Source: SAR92 clade bacterium H455 (lineage in GTDB: Bacteria > Pseudomonadota > Gammaproteobacteria > Pseudomonadales > Porticoccaceae). Taken from it: a stretch of 64,000 nt of DNA. A program made the position numbers and the translations under genes. The stretch lies in NCBI GenBank assembly GCA_024802545.1, contig CP103416.1, forward strand, positions 1,116,001-1,180,000. Direction: 5' to 3'. This document shows positions 1 through 8,643 of this stretch, piece by piece (the first letter of the stretch is position 1; the number at the start of each line of letters is the position of its first letter). The notes under the pieces were generated by a model that was given only the letters and a program-made list of their open reading frames with translations, was not told where the DNA came from and ran no database searches.

Positions 1-396
1 GGTGGGGAAGGCAAGCGTGCCTATCACCACACAGCGCCGGTTAACTGTCTCTATGGTCTGCATGAATCATTAGTGATGGTTCAGGATGAAGGGCTGGAAA
101 ATGCCTGGCAGCGTCATCAGAGCAATCACGAGCTGTTGCGCCAGGGTTTAGAACAGATGGGTATTGCATTTTTGGTCCCAGAGGCAGATCGCCTGCCGCA
201 GCTGAACACTGTATTTATTCCCGAGGGTATTGATGATGCCGCGGTGCGCACCCAGCTATTAAATGATTACAACCTTGAAATTGGCGCTGGCTTGGGAGCA
301 CTGGCGGGCAAAGTCTGGCGTATTGGCCTGATGGGTCATGCCAGCAAGCAGGCCAATATTGATTACTGCCTGTCATCTCTAAAAGCCGTTATCTAG
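1..396 (+). CDS. Class V aminotransferase, C-terminal part
   Basis: The reading frame is open from the first base, so the gene begins before the window and only about 131 C-terminal residues are visible. The residues YHHTAPVN near the edge are typical of the alanine-glyoxylate / serine-pyruvate class of PLP-dependent class V aminotransferases, where they follow the active-site lysine region. The end of the small domain is also typical, with GAGLGALAGKVWRIGLMGHAS close to the C-terminus. The enzyme should move an amino group between serine or alanine and glyoxylate or pyruvate in the cytoplasm. The PLP lysine lies outside the window, so activity cannot be checked. The next gene faces the opposite way. 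Confidence 0.85.
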   Translation, partial: GGEGKRAYHHTAPVNCLYGLHESLVMVQDEGLENAWQRHQSNHELLRQGLEQMGIAFLVPEADRLPQLNTVFIPEGIDDAAVRTQLLNDYNLEIGAGLGALAGKVWRIGLMGHASKQANIDYCLSSLKAVI

Positions 397-527
397 ATCG
401 GCTCTGTTGACTGATACTGGCTGCACTTGCGGCCAGTACTTTTAGCCCTGTTGGCACTTCTATTACCATCTGACCCTCTAATACTACCTGAACCTTTATC
501 AACCCTCGCGTGAACCCATCTAAGGGG

Positions 528-1937
528 TTAATCCGCAGCTGGCATTAAATCCATTAATGCCAGTACCGTTGCCTGAACCCCGCGGGTAACCGCTGGCTGT
601 GGGTCGATTCTAAACAGTGGGCTGTGGTGGGAGGCAATCGGTGGGCCACCAGCAGCTGCCGCTTTGTAATCTGCTGCGCTGGTACCACCGACGGAAAAGT
701 AGACGCTGGGGATTGCTGGTTCAGTCGTGAAGTAAGGGAAGTCTTCCGCCCCCATACCTTTTGATGAGATTGAAACGACCTGACGCTCGCCCAACCCAGC
801 TTGCCACACCGCCTTTAAACGTCGCACTAGCGGTGCATTGTTAATGGTCGGTGGGGTCGAGGATTTTGTCAGTATCACTTCGGGTAATTTATCTTCCGGA
901 AGGCCGGCGGCGCGCCCGAGATTTTCGGCAATGCGTTTAATCCCTTTGAGCAGGGTGTCGCGAGTCTCGAGGTTGGTATTGCGCACAGTCAACTGCAGCA
1001 CTGCACGATCGGAAATAATATTGTGCTTGGTGCCACCGTGAAATGAGCCCACTGTCACCACGCCGGGTTCCCGGGGCGCAAGTTCTCTAGATACCAATGT
1101 CTGCAGCGCCACGACAATCTGGCTGCCCAGCAGGATTGGATCTTTGCCTGCATGGGGCGATGCACCGTGAGCACCGACACCGTGAATAATAATATCCAGG
1201 CTATCGGAACCGGCGAAGGGCGAACCCTCCTGTACATTGATCAGACCCGCAGGTAGACCAGCACCAACATGGAAGGCCAACGCATAATCTGGCTGGCCAA
1301 AGCGATTCCAGAGATTGTCATCCATCATTGCCTTGGCACCGCGAATGCGTTCCTCCGCCGGTTGGCCAATCAGCATCAGTGTGCCGGACCAGTTATCCTT
1401 GCGCGCCGACATCTGGCGCGCGGTACCGATCAGGCTAGTGATATGCACATCGTGACCACAGGCATGCATTACCGGCACTTGGTTACCGGTGACAGGGTCG
1501 ATTTGAGTTGCAGTGGAGGCGTAATCCAATCCTGACTTTTCTTTTACCGGCAGGCCATCCATGTCAGCGCGCATCATCACCAGGGGGCCACTGCCATTTT
1601 TCAGTATGGCCACTATGCCGGTGCCGCCAACTTTTTCGGTCACTTTGAAACCACTTTTACGCAGCTCGTCGGCAAGCTTTTTTGCCGTTTTGGTCTCCAT
1701 AAAACTGAGTTCGGGATTGCGGTGAAAATGGGTAAACAGTGCGCCCAGACGTTCGTTGTAGTCCCGGGTTATGGAGCGGCCAAGTTCATCGCCATTGATG
1801 GCATTGGCGTGGGAGTTGGTGGCGGTTGCACCAAGAATGAAAAAAAGTGCACCAGCAAGAAAAGTACCAGCAAGAAAAGTACCGGCAAAAAAAGCACTGG
1901 CAAAAAAGGCTAGTCGCGGCATAGGTAAATTTTTCAT
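528..1937 (-). CDS. M20 family amidohydrolase (hippurate / N-acyl-amino-acid hydrolase type), exported
   Basis: A 469-residue metal-dependent amidohydrolase. HACGHDVH supplies metal-binding His and Asp, GQPAEE carries the catalytic Glu, and ASHHSPLF near the C-terminus supplies a late His. The central part is the dimerisation domain of M20D enzymes that cleave N-acyl or aryl amides of amino acids. The N-terminus is a long hydrophobic signal peptide containing a short internal repeat (AGTFL), so the enzyme probably works in the periplasm. Its start codon overlaps the end of the upstream M28 gene by 4 bases, which indicates translational coupling. With the peptidase, antiporter and aminotransferase upstream it looks like part of an amino-acid salvage operon. 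The exact substrate is not known. Confidence 0.85.
   Translation of the reverse strand: MKNLPMPRLAFFASAFFAGTFLAGTFLAGALFFILGATATNSHANAINGDELGRSITRDYNERLGALFTHFHRNPELSFMETKTAKKLADELRKSGFKVTEKVGGTGIVAILKNGSGPLVMMRADMDGLPVKEKSGLDYASTATQIDPVTGNQVPVMHACGHDVHITSLIGTARQMSARKDNWSGTLMLIGQPAEERIRGAKAMMDDNLWNRFGQPDYALAFHVGAGLPAGLINVQEGSPFAGSDSLDIIIHGVGAHGASPHAGKDPILLGSQIVVALQTLVSRELAPREPGVVTVGSFHGGTKHNIISDRAVLQLTVRNTNLETRDTLLKGIKRIAENLGRAAGLPEDKLPEVILTKSSTPPTINNAPLVRRLKAVWQAGLGERQVVSISSKGMGAEDFPYFTTEPAIPSVYFSVGGTSAADYKAAAAGGPPIASHHSPLFRIDPQPAVTRGVQATVLALMDLMPAAD
1861..1905 (-). repeat. 15-bp tandem repeat inside the M20 signal peptide
   Basis: Three adjacent 15-base units (1861-1875, 1876-1890, 1891-1905) differ at a few positions, and a longer relative precedes them. 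In the coding strand each unit adds five hydrophobic residues of the pattern F-L/F-A-G-T/A. The signal-peptide core is therefore longer than usual. Confidence 0.75.
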
Positions 1938-2896
1938 AGGGGTTCCCGTTGGAGATAAATAAATTCTGAAATGACTCTGCCCACCTGCTGCAGACTATCG
2001 GCGCTGCAGCGATCAATAGTATCACCACTGGTATGCCAGGACCGAGGGAATGGCCAGTGGATCAGATTGACTACCTTGAGCCCGGCGCGCAAAAAAGGTA
2101 AGTGATCGTCCTCTATATAAGTGCCTTTATGATTCTTAAAAACTGTCGCTCCCTGAGATTGAGCGATGCGCCAAATTTGATCTTGCAGATCTGCGGCGCT
2201 ATCCCGAGAGAAGCGTTCTTGGGGAATAGTCAGGTCGAGGTCGCAGACCATATCCACCACCACACCTGCAGTGGGGCGATAGAAGGGGTTTTTCCGAACA
2301 AATTCAGCGGCACCGATTGAGAAGGGCAGGCTGTCTATATTACCCATATCCTCGAGATCGAAAAACACCAGATCCACTGTCACAGGTGCGCGCTGACTGC
2401 TGAGTAGCCGCGCCATTTCAAGCAGTACAGCGACCCCTGAAGCTCCGTCATTGGCGCCAACAACGGGCTCTGAGCGTTTTGCTGCTACCGCGTCGCGCTC
2501 GGCAATAGGACGAGTATCCCAATGAGCAGCGAGCATAATCCGCGGATGATTTTTTTGCTTCGAATCGGCGGCATAGAAGCTCGCCCAGAGATTGTTTCCG
2601 GATAGGCCGTGAGCTGAAAACGGCTGCACCACCAATTGATCTGCTTCTGGTTCCAAAAGCTGCTGAATATAGTTAAGGGTTTTTTGTTTGCCGGCATAGT
2701 CTGCTGTGCGTGGCCCAAAGCTGATTTGGTGGGCAATATGCTGCAGGGCTAGCTGGCCGTTAAATTGGCCATCAAGTCGCTCATTAAGTGAGTTATCTGG
2801 CGGCTCAGCTAATTGACCCTGTGCCAATGCTGATAGGGTGACAAAGGCACAGGCCATGGCTAATTGAGCGATTAATTTTTTAGGGTTGGAGAACAT
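1934..2896 (-). CDS. M28 family zinc peptidase / glutaminyl-peptide cyclotransferase-like
   Basis: A 320-residue exported protein with an N-terminal signal peptide ending near SALAQG. The zinc-site motifs of the M28/glutaminyl cyclase fold are present in order: AAHWDTRP (His), NDGASG (bridging Asp), FFDLEDMG (Glu/Asp region) and SWHTSGDT (C-terminal His). The IHWPFPRSWHT region is closer to bacterial glutaminyl cyclases than to aminopeptidases, so it may cyclise N-terminal Gln or trim peptides in the periplasm. It lies 44 bases after the NhaC gene and overlaps the M20 gene, so these are probably cotranscribed. Which of the two activities it has cannot be decided from motifs alone. Confidence 0.8.
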   Translation of the reverse strand: MFSNPKKLIAQLAMACAFVTLSALAQGQLAEPPDNSLNERLDGQFNGQLALQHIAHQISFGPRTADYAGKQKTLNYIQQLLEPEADQLVVQPFSAHGLSGNNLWASFYAADSKQKNHPRIMLAAHWDTRPIAERDAVAAKRSEPVVGANDGASGVAVLLEMARLLSSQRAPVTVDLVFFDLEDMGNIDSLPFSIGAAEFVRKNPFYRPTAGVVVDMVCDLDLTIPQERFSRDSAADLQDQIWRIAQSQGATVFKNHKGTYIEDDHLPFLRAGLKVVNLIHWPFPRSWHTSGDTIDRCSADSLQQVGRVISEFIYLQREPL

Positions 2897-2940
2897 TTTT
2901 ACCCATACAACTTTTTTCGTAGGCGGTTTATCAAAATAGC

Positions 2941-4407
2941 TTAGTCGCTCCTTTGCATCGCGCCCTCTGGCCCGTTGATCATGGGCAACTTAATCTGATA
3001 AAAGCCATAAATTATCGCAATAAGTGGGCAGCAGAGATTAAAGAGGGCGTAGGGCGCATAGTAAAAAGTGCTCACGCCCAATGTCGCCGACATAAAGGCA
3101 CCGCAGGTATTCCAAGGTACCAACACTGAGGTGAGTGTGCCGGAGTCTTCCAGCGTTCGGGATAGATTGATCGCGCGCAGGTTACGACGTTTATAAGCCT
3201 CGGAAAACATCTGCCCGGGAATCACGATCGATAGATACTGGTCGGCAGCCAGAATATTGGTACCTATGCAGGTAGCGATGGTGGTGCTGATTAGCCCGCC
3301 GGCAGATTTTACTCGGCTCAGTGCGGCTTCTACTATGCGTTCTAGCAGGCCAGTGCGAGCCATAGCGCCGCCAAAGGCCATAGCATTGATAATCAGTCCA
3401 ATAGTCAGCAGCATACTTTCCATGCCACCTTTAGATAGCAGCGCGTCCATGGACTCATTGCCACTCACCGAACTAAAACCTAAAAACATCGCTGTGAACA
3501 GGCCCTTAAAAATGGCTGCAGAGCTACTTAAACTACTGTCTGCCGCCAGGGTAATTACGGCATCCCACTGAAAAAGTATGGCGAAGATACAGCCTGCTAC
3601 CACACCACAGATCAGTGTCGAGAGAGCTGGCTTGCGCATGACCGCCATTACTAACAGCAGCACCAGTGGGGTGAGCATTAGGGGATTAACTAAAAAAGCA
3701 TCCTGCATTGCCGCTTGCAGAATTTCAATATCATCCACTTGCACATTTATCGCGCTGCCCATGCCGAGCATAAAAAACAGTCCTAGGGTAATCACAAAGC
3801 TCGGCACAGTGGTCCAGAGCATATGTTCAATATGGTCAAATAGATCACTGTTGGTGACAGCCGCAGCCAGATTAGTGGTATCCGAGAGGGGTGATAATTT
3901 GTCGCCAAAATAGGCCCCAGAAATGATCGCGCCAGCACTGATTGGCAGCGATAGATCCAGCGCCGCAGCTATGCCCATAAAGCCAATACCTAGGGTGCCG
4001 GCCACCGTCCATGAACTGCCAACACTAAAGCCGATTAAGGCACAGACCAGACAGCAGGTCATATAAAAATAGTCCGGCGACATAATCTCAACACCGTAAT
4101 AGATCATGCTTGGCACGGTGCCAGCGAGGATCCAGCTGCCGATCAGGGCGCCCACCATAAATAGAATCAGAATCGCTGGCAGAGACACGGTAATAGTGTC
4201 AATCATGCCCTGCTCGATTTCCTTCCAGCTCAAACCATTCTTAATGCCGATTAATGCAGCTATTGCAGCAGCTAGAGAGAGCGCCACTTGATTGGGTCCC
4301 GAGGAGTCGAGACCGAACACAAACACCGTGCCAGCAAGCATGGAGATTAAAAGAATAACGGGAATCAGTGCGTCTAGAAGGCTGGCTTTTACCAGGGGTC
4401 GGCTCAT
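2941..4407 (-). CDS. nhaC: NhaC family Na+/H+ antiporter
   Basis: A 488-residue polytopic membrane protein with about 11-12 hydrophobic segments. GAIISGAYFGDKLSPLSDTT and the later NILAADQYLSIVIPGQMF are typical of the NhaC family, which exchanges sodium (or organic cation/anion pairs such as malate/lactate) for protons. The frame is open upstream to 4479, but I choose ATG 4407 because the product then begins MSRPLVKASLLDALIP, directly before the first membrane segment. It sits between an aminotransferase and two exported amidohydrolases, all on the same strand, which suggests exchange of an amino-acid-derived solute. The transported pair is an inference. Confidence 0.85.
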   Translation of the reverse strand: MSRPLVKASLLDALIPVILLISMLAGTVFVFGLDSSGPNQVALSLAAAIAALIGIKNGLSWKEIEQGMIDTITVSLPAILILFMVGALIGSWILAGTVPSMIYYGVEIMSPDYFYMTCCLVCALIGFSVGSSWTVAGTLGIGFMGIAAALDLSLPISAGAIISGAYFGDKLSPLSDTTNLAAAVTNSDLFDHIEHMLWTTVPSFVITLGLFFMLGMGSAINVQVDDIEILQAAMQDAFLVNPLMLTPLVLLLVMAVMRKPALSTLICGVVAGCIFAILFQWDAVITLAADSSLSSSAAIFKGLFTAMFLGFSSVSGNESMDALLSKGGMESMLLTIGLIINAMAFGGAMARTGLLERIVEAALSRVKSAGGLISTTIATCIGTNILAADQYLSIVIPGQMFSEAYKRRNLRAINLSRTLEDSGTLTSVLVPWNTCGAFMSATLGVSTFYYAPYALFNLCCPLIAIIYGFYQIKLPMINGPEGAMQRSD

Positions 4408-4510
4408 AGGTATCTCAATTATTATATTTTTAGGGCTAGAGAATGAGGATCGGTCTAATGAGACGTAACTTACCAGCACTGCCTCTATCTATCTACCTTT
4501 CTCGACAGAC

Positions 4511-5893
4511 CTATAGCGAAAAGTGCTCTGCGGTCAGATCCAATGCCAGGGTGGCGCGCTCGATCAACCTGTCGATTTCGCCATCAGTGCAGATCAGCGG
4601 TGGTGAGATGATCATCGAGTCACCCACAGCGCGCATTACCAGACCATTTTCTATTGCTAAGTCACGACAGATTCCACCGGATACCTGGTCCGGTGCCAAG
4701 CGTTCGCGAGTCTCTTTATTGCGCACCAACTCTATGGAGCCAAACATGCCCAGCCCGCGAGTATGGCCAACAATAGGATGTTTCCCCAGTTCGGCCCAGC
4801 GCTTTTGCATATAGGGCGCGGCATGATCGCGAACTCGCTCGAAAATATTCTCTGACTGCATAATATCTAAGGTGGCCATGGCCGCCGCGCAGGCAATAGG
4901 ATGCCCTGAATAGGTAAAGCCATGGGCAAACTCGCCGCCCTTAGCGGTAATCACGCTGGCGACTTTATCGCTGACTAAAACGCCACCGAGAGGCTGAAAG
5001 CCATTGGTCACGGCCTTGGCAAAGGTGATTAAGTCCGGCTCAGTGCCCAAGGTCTGGCTGCCAAACAGCTCACCAGTACGGCCAAAACCACAGATTACTT
5101 CATCACTGATAAACAGAATATCTCGCGCTTTGAGAATGCGACTGACCTCGGGCCAGTAGCTGTCGGGAGGCACAATCACGCCACCGGCACCCTGAATCGG
5201 CTCGGCAATAAATGCGGCAATATTGTCTTCACCAATCTCATCGATTTTTTCTTCTAGGGCACGTGCCGCTTTTAGGCCGAACTCCTCAGGGCTGAGATCA
5301 CCGCCATTTATAAACCAGTTGGGGTCCACTATGTGCTCAACATAGGGCAGGGTTTCGAACTGCTGGTGCACAAAACCGAAACCACCGAGGCTCGCCGAGG
5401 CGATGGTGCTGCCGTGATAGGCATTTTGCCGGGAGATGATAATGCGCTTATTGGGCTTGTCTTGGAGATCCCAGTAGCGCCGCAGCAAACGAATATTGGT
5501 GTCATTGGCCTCGGAACCGGAATTGGTAAAAAACACATGGGTAAAGCGCTCAGGCGCCATATCCACCAGACGCTCAGCCAGCTCAACAGCGGGAGCATTG
5601 CTGCACTGAAAGAAATTGTTGTAGTAGGGCAGCTGCTCAAATTGACGACTCACCGCCTCGGCAATCGCCGGCTGACTGTAACCGAGACTGCAGCACCAGA
5701 GACCTGACATGCCGTCGAGTATCTGATTGTCATCGCTATCATAGATGTAGATATGCTCTGCGCGGTTAATGATTCGCCCGGGCTTCTTCGCATATTCATT
5801 AAAGTCGGTAAACGGATGCAGGTGTCGCTGTGTGTCGAGCTCTTGCCATTGCTGGGTGGTTCGGTGTTTAGTCATAGGAATTGCGGTTGCCAT
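4511..5893 (-). CDS. Class III omega-aminotransferase (diamine/beta-alanine:pyruvate type)
   Basis: A 460-residue fold-type I PLP aminotransferase. HVFFTNSGSEAND binds the cofactor phosphate, FISDEVICGFGRTG carries the Asp that contacts the pyridine nitrogen, and FAKAVTNGFQPLGG holds the Schiff-base lysine. It resembles putrescine/spermidine- or beta-alanine-pyruvate aminotransferases. The window also holds a gamma-glutamyl-polyamine-synthetase-like gene and a full spermidine pathway, so a diamine substrate is plausible. It is the first gene of the leftward group aminotransferase-nhaC-M28-M20. A second in-frame ATG lies 18 bases inside and neither has a clear ribosome site. Confidence 0.85.
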   Translation of the reverse strand: MATAIPMTKHRTTQQWQELDTQRHLHPFTDFNEYAKKPGRIINRAEHIYIYDSDDNQILDGMSGLWCCSLGYSQPAIAEAVSRQFEQLPYYNNFFQCSNAPAVELAERLVDMAPERFTHVFFTNSGSEANDTNIRLLRRYWDLQDKPNKRIIISRQNAYHGSTIASASLGGFGFVHQQFETLPYVEHIVDPNWFINGGDLSPEEFGLKAARALEEKIDEIGEDNIAAFIAEPIQGAGGVIVPPDSYWPEVSRILKARDILFISDEVICGFGRTGELFGSQTLGTEPDLITFAKAVTNGFQPLGGVLVSDKVASVITAKGGEFAHGFTYSGHPIACAAAMATLDIMQSENIFERVRDHAAPYMQKRWAELGKHPIVGHTRGLGMFGSIELVRNKETRERLAPDQVSGGICRDLAIENGLVMRAVGDSMIISPPLICTDGEIDRLIERATLALDLTAEHFSL

Positions 5894-6030
5894 ATTGTTG
5901 AATATTCAGCCATTGGGATATGCTTTAAGCGAGCTATAGTAGCGTTATTTGGCCATATAAAACCTCTTGGCACAGGTACCCAAAGGGGTGGTTAACAGGC
6001 CATGGCGGCTTTTCAGTCTAAAAACAAACG

Positions 6031-6131
6031 CTGCAGCCGGTAAAAAAATCTGGTGAGCGAAGAAGGCTGACTATACACTTAGCCTTCGATGATGAAGGCC
6101 GAGGGAATTTTTCGCAACCAAGAAGCTGCAG
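6031..6131. promoter_or_regulatory. Nested inverted repeats in a leader region (candidate structured RNA or attenuator)
   Basis: The 342-base gap between the diverging aminotransferase and TonB receptor genes holds no gene, but it has stems nested in order: CTGCAGC 6031-6037 with GCTGCAG 6125-6131; TGGT 6051-6054 with ACCA 6117-6120; GCGAA 6057-6061 with TTCGC 6111-6115; GAAGGCT 6062-6068 with AGCCTTC 6081-6087. The last arm can pair instead with GAAGGC 6094-6099, which would give a switchable hairpin. On the minus strand the long stem is followed by a run of seven T, as in an intrinsic terminator upstream of the aminotransferase. On the plus strand it would be a 5' leader of the receptor gene. 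It matches no riboswitch I recognise. Confidence 0.45.
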
Positions 6132-6235
6132 GGCTTGGCGAGACAGAAAGATGATTCAACAACCCATTTTTAACCACCAATTATAAAATAAATAAGGCGA
6201 GTTAATCGCCGATAATGTTTACTGGGAGAGTTGCT

Positions 6236-8536
6236 ATGACGCACGCTAAAATTAGAAAAACCTTGATCTCAGCGGCAGTGGCCGCAGCGACCTTGAGTGC
6301 CGGACAGCTGTCCGCAGCACAGATCGAAGAGATTATTGTCACTACACAGAAACGCCAGCAAACACTGCAGGATGTGCCTATTTCGGTCTCGGCATTTAGC
6401 GGCAGCTTTATGGATAAGGCGCAGATCTCTGACGCCAAGCAGGTGGCGCTGTTAACACCTGGTGTCTCCGGTGATACAGATGACTCCTTTCTCGATTCGA
6501 TGAATGTTCGCGGTATCAGTACCAATGATTTTGGGGTTGGCGCCGAGCCCTCCATTGGTCTCTACCAAGATGGCATCTATCTGGGCCGCACCGGTGGCGC
6601 CGTAGCCAGCTTCTTTGATATAGAAATGGTGGAGGTGATTAAGGGCCCTCAGGGCACCTTGTTTGGTCGCAATGCCTCCTCAGGAGCAATCTCGATTACC
6701 ACGGCAAAACCCACTAGTGAGTCCGGTGGGTCTATTGACATTGGTTTTGGCCAAGATGGTTACGGGGAACTCACGGCGGTTGTGAATACGCCGATCAATG
6801 ATCAGTTTAGTGGCCGCTTGGCGGTCTATCATCAGCAGCAGGATGGCTGGGTGACCAATATTAATGATGGCCAGAAGACCGGCGGTGTCGAAAATACTGC
6901 CGCTCGCTATACCCTGGCTTTTGCGAACGAGGATATTACCAGCACCTTGATGCTTGAGTATGAAGATCGACAGGGACCGCCGACCATTTATCAGGCCTTC
7001 GATCCAGATGAAACCGGTCTGCCTTTTTACAGCACCGATGCTGCAGAAGATCAGTTCACCTCTGATGTTAGCTCGGCTGATCTAATTGATGAGGGTGAAG
7101 TTTGGGGCGCGACATTAAATGTCGAAGTAGATCTGGGCAATAATTACACCCTTAGTTCGATTACTGGCTTGCGCGGTCACAACTACTATTACTTGGAAGA
7201 TTTTGATGGCGGCAATAGTTTTCTGTCCAATTACAACCAGATTCAGGAACAGGACTATTTCAGTCAAGAATTTCGCATCAACAAAGAAACTGACAGCATA
7301 AGTTGGTTTGTCGGCGCCTCCTGGTACAAGGAGGAGCTCAAGGTTCGCTTCAATCAAACTCTTGATGAAGATACTTTTTGTGCTGCCTATGGCACCTATT
7401 ACGAATATGACGATATCACCGATTGTGCAACCCTCTACGAATACTATGAATACGACCCCATTGTCGGCATTGGCACACGCAATGATTCGGTTGATGTGGA
7501 TGCGGAATATGACGGTTGGGGTCTCTATGGCGATGCCACTTTCCACGTCACTGAAGATTTAGATTTTATAGTTGGCGCCCGCTATACCGAAGATAACCGT
7601 GATTTCGCCCAGAACTTTGGCGGCGAAGATCGCAATGCCACCTGGTACACATTCCCTTTTTACACCTCAGATTTTGTTCAGGGCAATGATCAGTGGACCA
7701 ATACCTCAGTTCGCGCCGCATTGACTTACCAACTCAGTGATGAGGTGTCCACCTATGCCACCTATTCAACTGGTTACAAGGCCGGTGGTTTTAATACCAT
7801 GGAACTGTCCTTCGCCGACGATATTACGGTGGATGATTTGGACGGTGAAGATGCCTTAGATTTCGACCCCTCTCTGGCAAGCTTTGATAAAGAGGAAGTG
7901 ACCAATATAGAACTGGGCTTAAAAGGTCAGTTTTTAGATGGACAGATGCAGCTCAATGCTGCGCTCTACAGCTATCAGTTTGATGGCATGCAGTCCGGTT
8001 ATTATGTGGACGGCCGCTATACAGTGGCTAATGTGGGTGATGCCGAAGGCTCTGGTTTAGAGTTGGATATGCGCTACCTGCCCACGGATAACTTGGATAT
8101 CTATCTGGGTTTAGCCTGGGCGGATTCTGAGCTGACCAAGCCCAACCCGAGCCTCTCTGCGGACTTTTGTGAAGACGATTGCACCGGTGCCATGTTGCCG
8201 GGCACGGTAGATTTTAGTGCCGCTATGGTCGCGACCTATAGTCGACCCATCGAAGGGGGCGACCTCAGTGTCACTTGGGAGACTTTCCATCAGGGCGCTA
8301 GCCCAGGGTTCGGCGATTTCTCTTTAACGCCGATCATGTTGGATGAGTTCACCCTGAGTAATCTGCGGGTTGGCTATGACAGTTCCGATAACTGGAGCAT
8401 GACGATTTGGGTCAACAATGTATTTGATACCTTTTACTATAAAGGCGTTGCCCCGGCGGATGGCATCATTGCTCCCCACTACTTTGGTTTTTCGGAGCCG
8501 CGTCGTGTGGGCCTGGATATAGGCTATAAATTCTAA
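6236..8536 (+). CDS. TonB-dependent outer-membrane receptor
   Basis: A 766-residue receptor with a signal peptide ending near LSAAQ. A plug domain follows, starting EEIIVTTQKRQQTLQDVPIS and running through IEMVEVIKGPQGTLFGRNAS, and then a 22-strand type beta barrel ending GLDIGYKF with C-terminal Phe. I use ATG 6236 because GGGAG lies about 8 bases upstream; an ATG at 6215 has no such site. The sequence belongs to the large iron-complex/oligosaccharide receptor group of marine gammaproteobacteria, so the ligand cannot be named. The barrel has two Cys-containing acidic loop segments. A strong terminator follows, so it is probably a single-gene transcript. Confidence 0.9.
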   Translation: MTHAKIRKTLISAAVAAATLSAGQLSAAQIEEIIVTTQKRQQTLQDVPISVSAFSGSFMDKAQISDAKQVALLTPGVSGDTDDSFLDSMNVRGISTNDFGVGAEPSIGLYQDGIYLGRTGGAVASFFDIEMVEVIKGPQGTLFGRNASSGAISITTAKPTSESGGSIDIGFGQDGYGELTAVVNTPINDQFSGRLAVYHQQQDGWVTNINDGQKTGGVENTAARYTLAFANEDITSTLMLEYEDRQGPPTIYQAFDPDETGLPFYSTDAAEDQFTSDVSSADLIDEGEVWGATLNVEVDLGNNYTLSSITGLRGHNYYYLEDFDGGNSFLSNYNQIQEQDYFSQEFRINKETDSISWFVGASWYKEELKVRFNQTLDEDTFCAAYGTYYEYDDITDCATLYEYYEYDPIVGIGTRNDSVDVDAEYDGWGLYGDATFHVTEDLDFIVGARYTEDNRDFAQNFGGEDRNATWYTFPFYTSDFVQGNDQWTNTSVRAALTYQLSDEVSTYATYSTGYKAGGFNTMELSFADDITVDDLDGEDALDFDPSLASFDKEEVTNIELGLKGQFLDGQMQLNAALYSYQFDGMQSGYYVDGRYTVANVGDAEGSGLELDMRYLPTDNLDIYLGLAWADSELTKPNPSLSADFCEDDCTGAMLPGTVDFSAAMVATYSRPIEGGDLSVTWETFHQGASPGFGDFSLTPIMLDEFTLSNLRVGYDSSDNWSMTIWVNNVFDTFYYKGVAPADGIIAPHYFGFSEPRRVGLDIGYKF

Positions 8537-8570
8537 TCTCAGCCCTGTTGTAGTTATCTAGCAGCACCTA

Positions 8571-8600
8571 AAAACAGCCGACATTCTCGGCTGTTTTTTT
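8571..8600 (+). terminator. Intrinsic terminator after the TonB receptor
   Basis: AAAACAGCCGA (8571-8581) pairs with TCGGCTGTTTT around a 5-base loop and is followed directly by T residues. It lies 34 bases after the receptor stop codon. Confidence 0.85.
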
Positions 8601-8643
8601 GTAGACTGTAAAAAAATAATCAACTCACCTCAGAGATCAAATT

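Noticed and set aside
6031-6131. Cobalamin or other known riboswitch for the TonB receptor
   Set aside because: None of the conserved core boxes of cobalamin, TPP, glycine or SAM riboswitches is present; I kept it only as an unnamed structured region.
7115-7546. 143-residue frame opposite the TonB receptor
   Set aside because: It lies wholly within the barrel coding region on the other strand and has no ribosome site or recognisable domain.
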